From: Robiginitalea marina
GTDB taxonomy: Bacteria > Bacteroidota > Bacteroidia > Flavobacteriales > Flavobacteriaceae
Assembly: GCF_024006985.1 (NCBI RefSeq)
Contig: NZ_JAMXIB010000001.1
Coordinates: 558,001-622,000, forward strand
DNA length: 64,000 bases
Direction of reading: 5' to 3'
In this document: positions 54,482 to 62,408 of the stretch, piece by piece
Numbering within the stretch: position 1 is the first letter of the stretch
Layout: the number at the start of each line of letters is the position of its first letter
Position numbers and translations under genes: made by a program
Notes under the pieces: model-generated
What the model saw: the letters and a program-made list of their open reading frames with translations, nothing else
Told to the model about the DNA's origin: nothing
Databases searched by the model: none

Positions 54482-55010
54482 TTTCCCTGAATTTTTGAAA
54501 AAAAACTTCATTTTCAAATCCTTCGGGGGTCCGGAGCCAATGCAGGCGGATGCCGGTTTCCCGGAATCCCGCCTTTCGAAACAGCCCGAGGCTTGGGGCA
54601 TTGGAAACCCCCACGCTGGCATAGACCTGGTGCAACTGAAGCACCCCGAAAGCATAATCGCACAACACCCTTAGGGCCTGGCTCCCAAAGCCGTGGCCCC
54701 GGTGGCGGGCGGAGATGAGGATCCCCACTCCTGCCTTGAGGTTCACCGGGTCAAAATCATATAAATCCACCAGGCCCACAAGGTGGCTTTCCCGGCGGGA
54801 ATTGATGGCCAGCCGCAATTGACGGGCTTCATAAATATCAAGGTGTGCCCTGTCGAGGTAGTCCTTAAGGACTTTCCTGGAATACGGGGCCAGGGTGCCA
54901 CTGACCCCCCAAATGCCAGGGTCATTCTCCATGGCATAGAGAAATTCCAGGTCTCCCGGCTCCAACGCCCTAAGCAATACGGTGTCGCCCTGCAGGTAGT
55001 TCATTTCCAT
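54471..55010 (-). CDS. GNAT-family N-acetyltransferase (SpeG/RimJ-like)
   Basis: 179 residues. Starts YLQGDTVLLRALEPGDLEFLYAMEND, with acetyl-CoA-binding GILISARHRGHGFGSQALRVLCDYAF and the C-terminal NAPSLGLFRKAGFRETG. Resembles polyamine- or protein-N-acetylating members; the substrate is unknown. It is sandwiched in a dapF-GNAT-mltG run with overlapping ends, so it may be part of a cell-wall operon. Confidence 0.9.
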   Translation of the reverse strand: MEMNYLQGDTVLLRALEPGDLEFLYAMENDPGIWGVSGTLAPYSRKVLKDYLDRAHLDIYEARQLRLAINSRRESHLVGLVDLYDFDPVNLKAGVGILISARHRGHGFGSQALRVLCDYAFGVLQLHQVYASVGVSNAPSLGLFRKAGFRETGIRLHWLRTPEGFENEVFFQKFRENVS

Positions 55011-55774
55011 TCGCCTTTAAAGACCAGTTGGGCCGGACCTTTGAGCCAGATATCCGAATAGCCGCCGCCCGTAGCGACAAAACGCACCTCGAGTTCCCCT
55101 CCCGGGGTATCTATCCTTGCCGGGGAAGCGGCAAGCTTGCCCAGATAATGCATGGCCAGGGCCACCGCTGTAACCCCCGTGCCGCAGGAATACGTTTCGT
55201 CTTCCACCCCCCTCTCGTAGGTGCGCACGCGGAAGCGGTTCCCACCCAGGGCCTGCACAAAATTAATATTGCTCCCCGAAGCGCCGTAAAGGCCATAGCG
55301 AAGGCGCCTGCCTTCGCGCTGTACGTCCAGTTCCTCCCAATGTTCCCAAAGCTGCACATGGTGGGGCGACCCGGTGTCGAGCCACAAGTATCTGGGGGTA
55401 GCATGGACTTCGGTTACATCGGACATCTGAAGGGAAACGGTTCCGTTTTCGACCCGGGCCAGGTGGGGTCCGTCCACTGCCATAAACCTGCAGGTATCTC
55501 CTGTAAGGCCCAGCAGCCCGGCAAAAGCGACAATGCAACGACCACCATTGCCACACATGCTGCCCACGTTGCCATCGGAATTGAAATAGACCATCCGGAA
55601 ATCTGCCGAGTCATGGCTTTCAAGCAAGATAAGGCCGTCGGCCCCTATCCCGAAACGCCTGTGGCACAGGCGCGCTATGAGGCCGCTGTCTTCCCCTGGG
55701 AATAGGCCCTCACGGTTGTCGATGAGGATGAAATCGTTCCCCGTTGCCTGGTATTTGTAAAACGTCATTTGCAT
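55001..55774 (-). CDS. dapF: Diaminopimelate epimerase
   Basis: 257 residues from ATG 55774 (an ATG two codons on is equally possible). It has KYQATGNDFILIDNREG, the catalytic Cys pair in SMCGNGGRCIVAFAGLLG and ETYSCGTGVTAVALAM, and QALGGNRFRVRTYERGVEDE. It converts LL- to meso-diaminopimelate for peptidoglycan and lysine. A TATCTTTG box lies 15 bases upstream. Head of the dapF-GNAT-mltG run, diverging from the HtrA gene. Confidence 0.96.
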   Translation of the reverse strand: MQMTFYKYQATGNDFILIDNREGLFPGEDSGLIARLCHRRFGIGADGLILLESHDSADFRMVYFNSDGNVGSMCGNGGRCIVAFAGLLGLTGDTCRFMAVDGPHLARVENGTVSLQMSDVTEVHATPRYLWLDTGSPHHVQLWEHWEELDVQREGRRLRYGLYGASGSNINFVQALGGNRFRVRTYERGVEDETYSCGTGVTAVALAMHYLGKLAASPARIDTPGGELEVRFVATGGGYSDIWLKGPAQLVFKGEWK

Positions 55775-55789
55775 CGTTCGGGTTCCCTG

Positions 55790-55797
55790 CAAAGATA
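55790..55797 (-). promoter_or_regulatory. -7 promoter box for dapF
   Basis: TATCTTTG on the minus strand fits TAnnTTTG, 15 bases before the first dapF ATG. Confidence 0.5.
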
Positions 55798-55892
55798 CAT
55801 TTTATCATATGCCCCCAAGCCGTTAAAATGTCGTTAAACGAAAATAGGATGCCTTCAAAAACCGTTACCTTTACCATTCAAAAACCAAGATT

Positions 55893-57272
55893 ATGAAGCG
55901 AACCGGAAGCTTGTTTCTCGTCGCTTTGCTGGCGGGAACCCTTACCTTGGGAGCCTATAAACTCCTTTTTGAGAATCCTTCTGCACACGGTATTTCCTCC
56001 GGACAGGAACTGCCGGTTTTCCAGACCAGCAACCTGCCGGTCTACCCCGCCGGGGCAGCCATTGAAGGCGTCGATTTTACCCTTGCGGCGGAAAACACCG
56101 TCAATGCCGTAGTACACGTCAAAAACATTACCCTGAGCCGGGGACCCAGCCTCCTCGAGTTCTTCTATGGATATGAGGAACGGGCACGCCCGCAGGTGGG
56201 TACAGGTTCCGGGGTGATTATTTCCCCGGACGGGTACGTGGTGACCAACAACCACGTGATTGCCCAGGCAAACCAGCTCATGGTAACCCTGAACAACAAC
56301 AAGACCTATGAGGCCACTGTGGTGGGGACGGACCCAACCACGGATATCGCCTTGCTGAAAATTGAAGAAGAGGGCCTGCCCTACCTCGCCTTTGGCGATT
56401 CCGACCAGGTGAAAGTGGGGGAATGGGTCCTGGCCGTGGGGAACCCCTTCAACCTCACCTCCACGGTTACGGCCGGGATTGTCAGTGCCAAGGCCCGGAA
56501 CCTGGGCAGGAACCAGTCCTTCCTCCAAACCGATGCTGCGGTAAACCCCGGTAACAGCGGCGGGGCTTTGGTCAATATCCGCGGCGACCTGGTCGGTATC
56601 AACACCGCCATCACTTCCCAGACCGGTTCCTATATCGGGTATTCTTTCGCCGTCCCGAGCAATATCGCCCGGAAGGTGGTGCAGGACCTGCTGGAATACG
56701 GAAGTGTCATCAAAGGCGTGCTTGGGGTACAAACCCTGCGGCCCGACCTGGTTAAGGAAAGGGGCATTGACGCCGTAGAAGGCGTTTATGTGGAAAGCGT
56801 GGAGGAAGACTCCGGCGCGGAGCAGGCCGGGCTCAGACAAGGGGACATCATCAAACAGGTCGACGGGGTCAAAATCAGGACCTTTACGGACCTTACCGGG
56901 TATATTGCCTCCAAGAGCCCTGGGGACAGGGTTGAAGTCCGCCTGGAGCGGGGTGGGGAATCTGTTTCCGTACCCGTGGAGGTCCGGGAACGACAAACCC
57001 TGCAGCTACCCCTGTTGGGCTTTACTGTGAAGAATCTCTCTGAAGCCGACCGCAAAAAATTCAAGACCGATCAGGGGGTGAAAATCCTGGCGGTCCCGCC
57101 GAGTTCCGAGAAATACGGGTTGGTGGGCAAGGTCATTTTGGCGGTGGACGGACAGGCGATAAGGGATGTAAAGGACGCCGGCAAATACTTTGGGGAAATT
57201 TCGCGCTACGGGCAAACCAGCATTACCCTGATGGACGAGAAGGGTGAAAAGGAACGGCTCATCTTCCAGTAA
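55893..57272 (+). CDS. HtrA/DegP-like serine protease with two PDZ domains
   Basis: 459 residues. A signal or anchor segment (LFLVALLAGTLTLGAYKLLF), then the trypsin-like domain with catalytic His121 (TNNHV), Asp151 (TTDIALLK) and Ser222 (NPGNSGGALVN). Two PDZ domains follow: ~265-355 (VYVESVEEDSGAEQAGLRQGDIIKQVDG) and ~365-455. It degrades or refolds misfolded envelope proteins in the periplasm. Own terminator at 57295. Confidence 0.96.
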   Translation: MKRTGSLFLVALLAGTLTLGAYKLLFENPSAHGISSGQELPVFQTSNLPVYPAGAAIEGVDFTLAAENTVNAVVHVKNITLSRGPSLLEFFYGYEERARPQVGTGSGVIISPDGYVVTNNHVIAQANQLMVTLNNNKTYEATVVGTDPTTDIALLKIEEEGLPYLAFGDSDQVKVGEWVLAVGNPFNLTSTVTAGIVSAKARNLGRNQSFLQTDAAVNPGNSGGALVNIRGDLVGINTAITSQTGSYIGYSFAVPSNIARKVVQDLLEYGSVIKGVLGVQTLRPDLVKERGIDAVEGVYVESVEEDSGAEQAGLRQGDIIKQVDGVKIRTFTDLTGYIASKSPGDRVEVRLERGGESVSVPVEVRERQTLQLPLLGFTVKNLSEADRKKFKTDQGVKILAVPPSSEKYGLVGKVILAVDGQAIRDVKDAGKYFGEISRYGQTSITLMDEKGEKERLIFQ

Positions 57273-57294
57273 TCCCATCCTGAAAAAAACCTGA

Positions 57295-57322
57295 CCCCAC
57301 CCCTGAACCGGTGGGGTTTTTT
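57295..57322 (+). terminator. Rho-independent terminator after the HtrA gene
   Basis: CCCCACC (57295-57301) pairs with GGTGGGG (57310-57316) around an eight-base loop, then TTTTTTG. Confidence 0.88.
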
Positions 57323-57359
57323 GTACACTAATTCGCATGGCGAGAACGTTTGAAACATA

Positions 57360-57367
57360 TACTTTTG
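57360..57367 (+). promoter_or_regulatory. -7 promoter box for the GAPDH gene
   Basis: TACTTTTG, 22 bases before the GAPDH ATG. No clear -33 partner. Confidence 0.45.
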
Positions 57368-57389
57368 CAGTATTCTTAAAACCCGTTCC

Positions 57390-58838
57390 ATGAGCAACAA
57401 TACCTACGAGAAAGAACTGGCCTTTCAGGCCGACCGCAGGAAAGCCACCACCGAATTCATCAAGATCATCAGCGACCTGTGGTACGATAAATCCATCGAG
57501 GTCGTGTTGTTCAAGAACCAGATCATAGATCGGAATGTCAGCGATATCATCAACCTGCACGAATACGCCGGACAGTTTGTACAGAAGCCCATTTCCATTT
57601 TTGACTCCGTGGAACTGCTGCGCGCCATCAACGATATCCCCCTGCCCCCCTCCAAGCTTGATATCGGAAAGCTGACCTTTGAGTACCATTCCGACCATCA
57701 TAATGTGTACCACAATGTAAAGGCCTTTATACTGGATAAACTAAGGGATGCACAATCCTATCCGGGTATTGAACCCAAGGATGTGGTGCTCTATGGGTTT
57801 GGCCGTATCGGGAGGCTGCTGGCCAGGGAGTTGATGGCCAAGACAGGGAAGGGAAACCAGCTTCGACTGAGGGCTGTGGTTACCCGGGGAAAGCTCACCC
57901 CTGAGATCCTTGAAAAACGGGCTGCCCTTTTGCGGACCGATTCCGTCCACGGCCAGTTCAGCGGTACGGTCGAGGCAGACCCCGATAAAATGGCCCTGGT
58001 GATCAACGGGACCACCGTACACATGATTGCGGCCAATACGCCTGAAGAAATAGACTACACTGCCTTTGGCATAAAAGACGCCCTGGTCATAGACAATACC
58101 GGAGCTTTCAGGGACAAAACCGCCCTTGGGAGGCACCTGAAGTCCAAAGGGGCGTCAAAGGTATTGCTCACGGCTCCGGGTAAAGACGTACCGAACATTG
58201 TCCACGGGGTCAACCACAGGGAATTCGATCCGGGAAAGGTAAACCTCTACTCCGCCGCCTCCTGCACTACCAATGCCATAACCCCCGTGCTGAAGGTGGT
58301 GGAAGACAGCCTGGGCATTGAAAGAGGGCATATTGAAACCATCCATGCCTACACCAATGACCAAAACCTGGTCGATAACATCCATTCCAAATACCGCAGG
58401 GGGCGGGCGGCGGCCCTGAATATGGTCATCACGGAAACCGGGGCGGGGGAAGCCGTAGCCAAGGCGCTTCCCGCCCTTGAGGGGAAACTGACCTCCAATG
58501 CCATCCGGGTGCCCGTGCCCAACGGGTCCCTGGCCATCCTGAACCTGGAACTCCAGAACAAGACCACCCTGGAGGGAATTAACACCATCCTGAAAAAATA
58601 CGCCCTGGAGGGCGACCTGGTGGAACAAATCAAATATTCCCTGAGCAACGAACTGGTTTCGTCGGACATCATAGGGACTTCGGCCCCTGCCATTTACGAC
58701 AGCCGGGCCACCATCATTTCCCCTGACGGGAAAAACATCGTACTCTATATCTGGTACGACAACGAATACGGATATGCCCATCAGGTCATCCGCCTGGCCA
58801 AGTATATTGCCCGGGTACGCCGGTTTACATACTACTAA
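57390..58838 (+). CDS. gap: Glyceraldehyde-3-phosphate dehydrogenase, long form
   Basis: 482 residues, ~140 longer than usual. Residues 1-128 are a helical extension with no Rossmann motif (ELAFQADRRKATTEFIKIISDLWYDKS start). The catalytic core follows: VVLYGFGRIGRLLARELM, active-site Cys292 in SAASCTTNAITPVLK and HAYTNDQNLVDN, and WYDNEYGYAHQVIRL at the end. It oxidises glyceraldehyde 3-phosphate with phosphate and NAD(P). This long form is typical of Bacteroidota second GAPDH genes, often assigned to gluconeogenic flux; here a gluconokinase and transaldolase lie in the same window but not adjacent. Confidence 0.95.
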   Translation: MSNNTYEKELAFQADRRKATTEFIKIISDLWYDKSIEVVLFKNQIIDRNVSDIINLHEYAGQFVQKPISIFDSVELLRAINDIPLPPSKLDIGKLTFEYHSDHHNVYHNVKAFILDKLRDAQSYPGIEPKDVVLYGFGRIGRLLARELMAKTGKGNQLRLRAVVTRGKLTPEILEKRAALLRTDSVHGQFSGTVEADPDKMALVINGTTVHMIAANTPEEIDYTAFGIKDALVIDNTGAFRDKTALGRHLKSKGASKVLLTAPGKDVPNIVHGVNHREFDPGKVNLYSAASCTTNAITPVLKVVEDSLGIERGHIETIHAYTNDQNLVDNIHSKYRRGRAAALNMVITETGAGEAVAKALPALEGKLTSNAIRVPVPNGSLAILNLELQNKTTLEGINTILKKYALEGDLVEQIKYSLSNELVSSDIIGTSAPAIYDSRATIISPDGKNIVLYIWYDNEYGYAHQVIRLAKYIARVRRFTYY

Positions 58839-58906
58839 AAGTTGAACCCCTGCGGTGAACCACATGGCGGTTTCGGCCGTATATAGGTAAGAACCGGTGG
58901 GGTACC

Positions 58907-58937
58907 TTTAATATTCCCCGGCTTTGGAGTACTTTTG
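58907..58937 (+). promoter_or_regulatory. Promoter candidate for the 58977 gene
   Basis: TTTA (58907-58910) then 19 bases then TACTTTTG (58930-58937). The -7 box is perfect and the spacing canonical; the -33 element is one base off TTTG. The predicted leader is ~33 bases. Confidence 0.5.
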
Positions 58938-58976
58938 GAGTTCCTTGAATCTTTATTGACTTAATGACAGACTAAC

Positions 58977-59594
58977 ATGACGCCACTAAAAAGAGTCATC
59001 CTCGCCTGTGCCCTGATCGGGGCCGCCCTCACCCGCGGGCAGGAAACACCCGATGAGCCCTCTCTCGATGGGGGACCCATTGAAAGCCAGTTCGAATACC
59101 TGTATACCAAGTCGGGGAATTACAATGCCGAGGGCGTGAGCTACGAGGTGGTGCGCCGGATCTATCTGGATAAAATAAAGGGAAACATCCTGGATAGCCT
59201 AAGCGCCTATGGGACCCGGGTAGGCGAACTCAAGGCCACCATCGACAGGCAATTGGGTACCATAGAAGACCTCAATGGCAAACTGGAAAATACCACAAAA
59301 CAGCTGGAGGAAGTCACCGGGGAAAAAGACAGTATGTCCTTCTTCGGCGCCCAGGTATCTAAGACGACTTATAACCTGGTCCTTTGGACTATTATTTTGG
59401 TCCTGGGGCTGTTCCTGTTGCTGTTCGTCTATAAATTCAACAGGAGCAATGTCCTGACACAGGAAGCCAAGATAAAACTGGGCGACCTGGAAGCCGAGTA
59501 TGAGGAGCACCGCAGAAAGGCCCTGGAACGGGAGCAGCGGATCAGCAGGCAGTTACAGGACGAGATCAACAAATACAAAAAAGGGAAGCCCTGA
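58977..59594 (+). CDS. Membrane-anchored coiled-coil protein of unknown function upstream of trmD
   Basis: 205 residues: signal peptide (VILACALIGAALTRG), periplasmic coiled coil (~80-120, KATIDRQLGTIEDLNGKLENTTKQ), one membrane helix (LVLWTIILVLGLFLLLFVYKF) and a cytoplasmic charged helix (LEAEYEEHRRKALEREQR). It lacks any methyltransferase motif, although I recall homologues in Flavobacteriia being labelled tRNA (guanine-N1)-methyltransferase merely because they precede trmD. A scaffolding or envelope role is possible but unknown. Confidence 0.85.
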   Translation: MTPLKRVILACALIGAALTRGQETPDEPSLDGGPIESQFEYLYTKSGNYNAEGVSYEVVRRIYLDKIKGNILDSLSAYGTRVGELKATIDRQLGTIEDLNGKLENTTKQLEEVTGEKDSMSFFGAQVSKTTYNLVLWTIILVLGLFLLLFVYKFNRSNVLTQEAKIKLGDLEAEYEEHRRKALEREQRISRQLQDEINKYKKGKP

Positions 59595-59723
59595 GGGCGC
59601 GTTCCCAGGTGAGAGGGATAACCCGGATGATTTCCGGAGCCCCAATCCCCGGGGTCTTGTTCCTGCCTTTGGCCGGGTTTTCCATCGTTCACGGCCCCGG
59701 GGCCTGAAGCCAGTCGAGTTCCC

Positions 59724-60422
59724 ATGCGTATAGACATCGTTACCGTATTGCCCGAACTCCTTAGGAGTCCTTTCGAAGCCTCGATCCTTAAGCGCGCTAT
59801 TGAAAAAGGCCTGGTCGAGGTACACCTGCATAACCTCAGGGACTATGCTTCCAACCGGTACAAACAGGTGGACGATTATGCTTTTGGCGGAGGGGCCGGA
59901 ATGGTCCTGATGCCAGGCCCCCTGGACCGCTGTTTGCAGGCCCTTACCAGCGAGCGGGAATACGACGAGGTAATCTACATGACCCCGGATGGCCATCCAT
60001 TGAAACAAGCCATGGCCAACGGGTTATCCCTGAAACGAAACCTGCTCATCCTCTGTGGGCACTACAAAGGAATCGACCAGCGGATCCGCGACCTCTGGGT
60101 CACCCGTGAGATTTCCATCGGGGATTATGTCCTGTCAGGCGGCGAACTGGCTGCAGCAGTACTCTGCGATGCCGTCATAAGGCTGCTCCCCGGGGTATTG
60201 AACGACGAAACCTCGGCCCTCACAGACACCTTCCAGGACAACCTCCTGGCGCCACCGGTATATACGCGCCCAAGGGAATTCAAAGGCTTAAAGGTTCCTG
60301 AAGTACTCCTTGGCGGGGATTTTAATAAAATCGAGGACTGGAGGGAAGAACAGGCCTACCGAAGGACCATGGAAAGGCGGCCCGATTTGCTGAACCTCCC
60401 GGATGGGTCAAAAATGGAATGA
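59724..60422 (+). CDS. trmD: tRNA (guanine37-N1)-methyltransferase TrmD
   Basis: 232 residues. It begins [25 protein letters not shown], contains the knot-forming [16 protein letters not shown] and [16 protein letters not shown], and ends with [24 protein letters not shown]. It methylates G37 of tRNAs to keep the reading frame. A 129-base gap upstream holds GC-rich palindromes (for example GGCCCCGGGGCC). rplS follows. Confidence 0.98.
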   Translation: MRIDIVTVLPELLRSPFEASILKRAIEKGLVEVHLHNLRDYASNRYKQVDDYAFGGGAGMVLMPGPLDRCLQALTSEREYDEVIYMTPDGHPLKQAMANGLSLKRNLLILCGHYKGIDQRIRDLWVTREISIGDYVLSGGELAAAVLCDAVIRLLPGVLNDETSALTDTFQDNLLAPPVYTRPREFKGLKVPEVLLGGDFNKIEDWREEQAYRRTMERRPDLLNLPDGSKME

Positions 60423-60427
60423 TTTTC

Positions 60428-60458
60428 CTTGCCAATTGCGATTATTGCATTATTTTTG
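60428..60458 (+). promoter_or_regulatory. Promoter candidate for rplS
   Basis: TTG (60428-60430), 20 bases, then TATTTTTG (60451-60458), a good Bacteroidota pair between trmD and rplS. Confidence 0.55.
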
Positions 60459-60526
60459 CACACGATTTTGGATCAACCTCTGACGAAACTCGTGAACGTT
60501 GGTTCGAGGAAACTTAAAGCCATGCC
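60459..60526 (+). promoter_or_regulatory. Structured rplS leader, possible autoregulatory RNA
   Basis: The ~60-base leader can fold a tiny hairpin ACGA-AAC-TCGT inside an outer AACC...GGTT pairing, or alternatively CTCG with CGAG further on. Ribosomal protein leaders exist for L19 in other bacteria. The fold is short and I cannot confirm it. Confidence 0.25.
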
Positions 60527-60877
60527 ATGGAATCCTTAGTCAGTTTTATTGAAAACGAATTTGTTGCCAAAAAGGATTTTCCGGAGTTCTCTGCCGGAGA
60601 TACCATCACCGTGTATTACGAAATCAAGGAAGGGGAAAAAACCCGGACCCAGTTCTTTCGCGGGGTTGTCATCCAGCGTCGGGGTTCCGGAGCCACCGAA
60701 ACGTTTACCATCCGCAAAATGAGTGGTACCGTTGGGGTCGAGCGGATTTTCCCGATCAACATGCCCGCCCTCCAGAAGGTTGAGATCAACAAGCGCGGAA
60801 AGGTGCGTCGCGCCCGGATTTTCTATTTCCGAGGCCTGACCGGGAAGAAAGCCCGGATCAAGGAAGTACGTTCCTAA
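60527..60877 (+). CDS. rplS: Large-subunit ribosomal protein L19
   Basis: 116 residues. It has FPEFSAGDTITVYYEIKEGEKTRTQFFRGVVIQRRG and FTIRKMSGTVGVERIFPINMPALQKVEINKRGKVRRARIFYFRGLTGKKARIKE, the L19 signature throughout. It sits at the 30S-50S interface. Preceded by its own promoter candidate and followed by a strong terminator. Confidence 0.99.
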   Translation: MESLVSFIENEFVAKKDFPEFSAGDTITVYYEIKEGEKTRTQFFRGVVIQRRGSGATETFTIRKMSGTVGVERIFPINMPALQKVEINKRGKVRRARIFYFRGLTGKKARIKEVRS

Positions 60878-60893
60878 GCGTAACTAAAAAAAA

Positions 60894-60926
60894 CAAACCC
60901 CGAAGGAGCTCCTTCGGGGTTTTTTG
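60894..60926. terminator. Bidirectional terminator between rplS and ornithine aminotransferase
   Basis: AAACCCCGAAGGAGCTCCTTCGGGGTTT forms a near-perfect long hairpin followed by T on the plus strand and, read backwards, by T-rich sequence too. It ends three bases from the rocD stop, so it serves both genes. Confidence 0.92.
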
Positions 60927-60928
60927 TT

Positions 60929-62206
60929 TTAATCAACTCTGAATTCCAGGAGGGTTTTCCTGATGATGCCCACGCAATCCAGGATTTGTTCCTCCGTCAT
61001 TACCAACGGGGGTGCAAATCGGATGATGTTCCCATGGGTTGGCTTGGCCAAAAGGCCATTTTCCTTCAGGGCCATGCAAATGTCCCAGGCGGTGGAGCTG
61101 TCTTCCGTATCATTGATCACAATGGCATTAAGCAGCCCCTTGCCCCTGACCAGGGTTACCAGGTCGGTTTCCCCGATTACTTCTTCCATCTTTTCCCTGA
61201 AGATTTTACCCAGGCGCTCCGCCCTATCTGCCAGGCGCTCCTCGCGCACCACCTCCAGGGCCGCCATGGCTACTGCACAGGCAATTGGATTTCCCCCGAA
61301 TGTGGACCCGTGGTTCCCCGGGCGGATGACTTCCATGATTTCATTGTTGGCCAGCACGGCAGAAACCGGGAATACCCCTCCCGAAAGGGCTTTCCCCAGG
61401 ATCAGGATATCGGGCTTTACTTCCGGGGTCCCCGAACAGTTCCTATCGGGGCAGCTGCAGTTCCCGCAGCTGGCCAGCAGCCTGCCGGTGCGGGCAATGC
61501 CTGTCTGGACTTCATCGGCAATAAACAGCACATTGTGCTCCTTACAGATACGGTAAGCTTCCTTCAGGTAATTCTCGTCGGGTACATATACCCCGGCTTC
61601 GCCCTGTATGGGTTCCACCAAAAAAGCGGCCACATCCTCAGACATGACTTCCTCAAGGGCGCTGAGGTCATTATACCGTACCGCGATGATCCCAGGGGTA
61701 AATGGCCCGAAATTCTCAGTTGCGATCGGGTCGTTCGAAGCGGAAATAATGGTAATGGTACGCCCGTGAAAATTATTCTGACACACCACGATCCTGGCTT
61801 TGTTAGCGGGAATGCCTTTTTTTTCGTACCCCCATTTCCGGGCCAGTTTGATGGCGGTCTCCACGGCTTCTGCCCCGGTGTTCATGGGCAGGACCTTATC
61901 GAAGCCAAAATATTCGGTGATGTATTTTTCGTACTGCCCCAACTGGTCGTTGTAAAAGGCCCTGGAAGTTAGGGTAAGGGTTTCGGCCTGGGCCTTCAGG
62001 GCCCCAATGATGTGCGGGTGGCAGTGTCCCTGGTTGACTGCGGAATAGGCTGACAGGAAGTCGTAATACCTTCGGCCCTCCACATCCCAGACAAAGACCC
62101 CTTCTCCCCTGCTCAGGACCACGGGCAATGGATGGTAATTTTGCGCGCCATACTTCGCCTCAAGGGCCATCGCCTCCTTCGTGCTGAGTTGTTCCATTAC
62201 TGACAT
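60929..62206 (-). CDS. rocD: Ornithine--oxo-acid aminotransferase
   Basis: 425 residues, class III aminotransferase: [51 protein letters not shown] and PLP lysine K272 in [13 protein letters not shown]. It transfers the delta-amino group of ornithine to 2-oxoglutarate, giving glutamate semialdehyde. Between the two last motifs is a Cys-rich insert, [17 protein letters not shown] (C247, C250, C252, C257), absent from the model enzymes. It is convergent with rplS. Confidence 0.96.
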   Translation of the reverse strand: MSVMEQLSTKEAMALEAKYGAQNYHPLPVVLSRGEGVFVWDVEGRRYYDFLSAYSAVNQGHCHPHIIGALKAQAETLTLTSRAFYNDQLGQYEKYITEYFGFDKVLPMNTGAEAVETAIKLARKWGYEKKGIPANKARIVVCQNNFHGRTITIISASNDPIATENFGPFTPGIIAVRYNDLSALEEVMSEDVAAFLVEPIQGEAGVYVPDENYLKEAYRICKEHNVLFIADEVQTGIARTGRLLASCGNCSCPDRNCSGTPEVKPDILILGKALSGGVFPVSAVLANNEIMEVIRPGNHGSTFGGNPIACAVAMAALEVVREERLADRAERLGKIFREKMEEVIGETDLVTLVRGKGLLNAIVINDTEDSSTAWDICMALKENGLLAKPTHGNIIRFAPPLVMTEEQILDCVGIIRKTLLEFRVD

Positions 62207-62396
62207 GAAATCGTAGATTTAAGATTAACCGTTTACCATTCCTGCTTTGGGAGAGAAATCATCCGCGAAGTGGGATAAAAGTACAAATTATTCCCTCCGG
62301 AGTACAAGAAAATGCCCTCAAATCGGCATCCTGCAGGGAGCTGGGCGGCCCGATCCTCCAATGGTGAATTCCTCCACCCGATTGGGGAAAAGGAAG

Positions 62397-62404
62397 TACT
62401 TTTG
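62397..62404 (+). promoter_or_regulatory. -7 promoter box abutting the rlmD start
   Basis: TACTTTTG ends four bases before ATG 62409, predicting a leaderless mRNA and excluding a longer reading that begins at 62247. Confidence 0.68.
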
Positions 62405-62408
62405 CGCT

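Noticed and set aside
59692-59703. GGCCCCGGGGCC palindrome before trmD as an operator
   Set aside because: Single occurrence in GC-rich sequence with no supporting promoter; a chance palindrome is likely.
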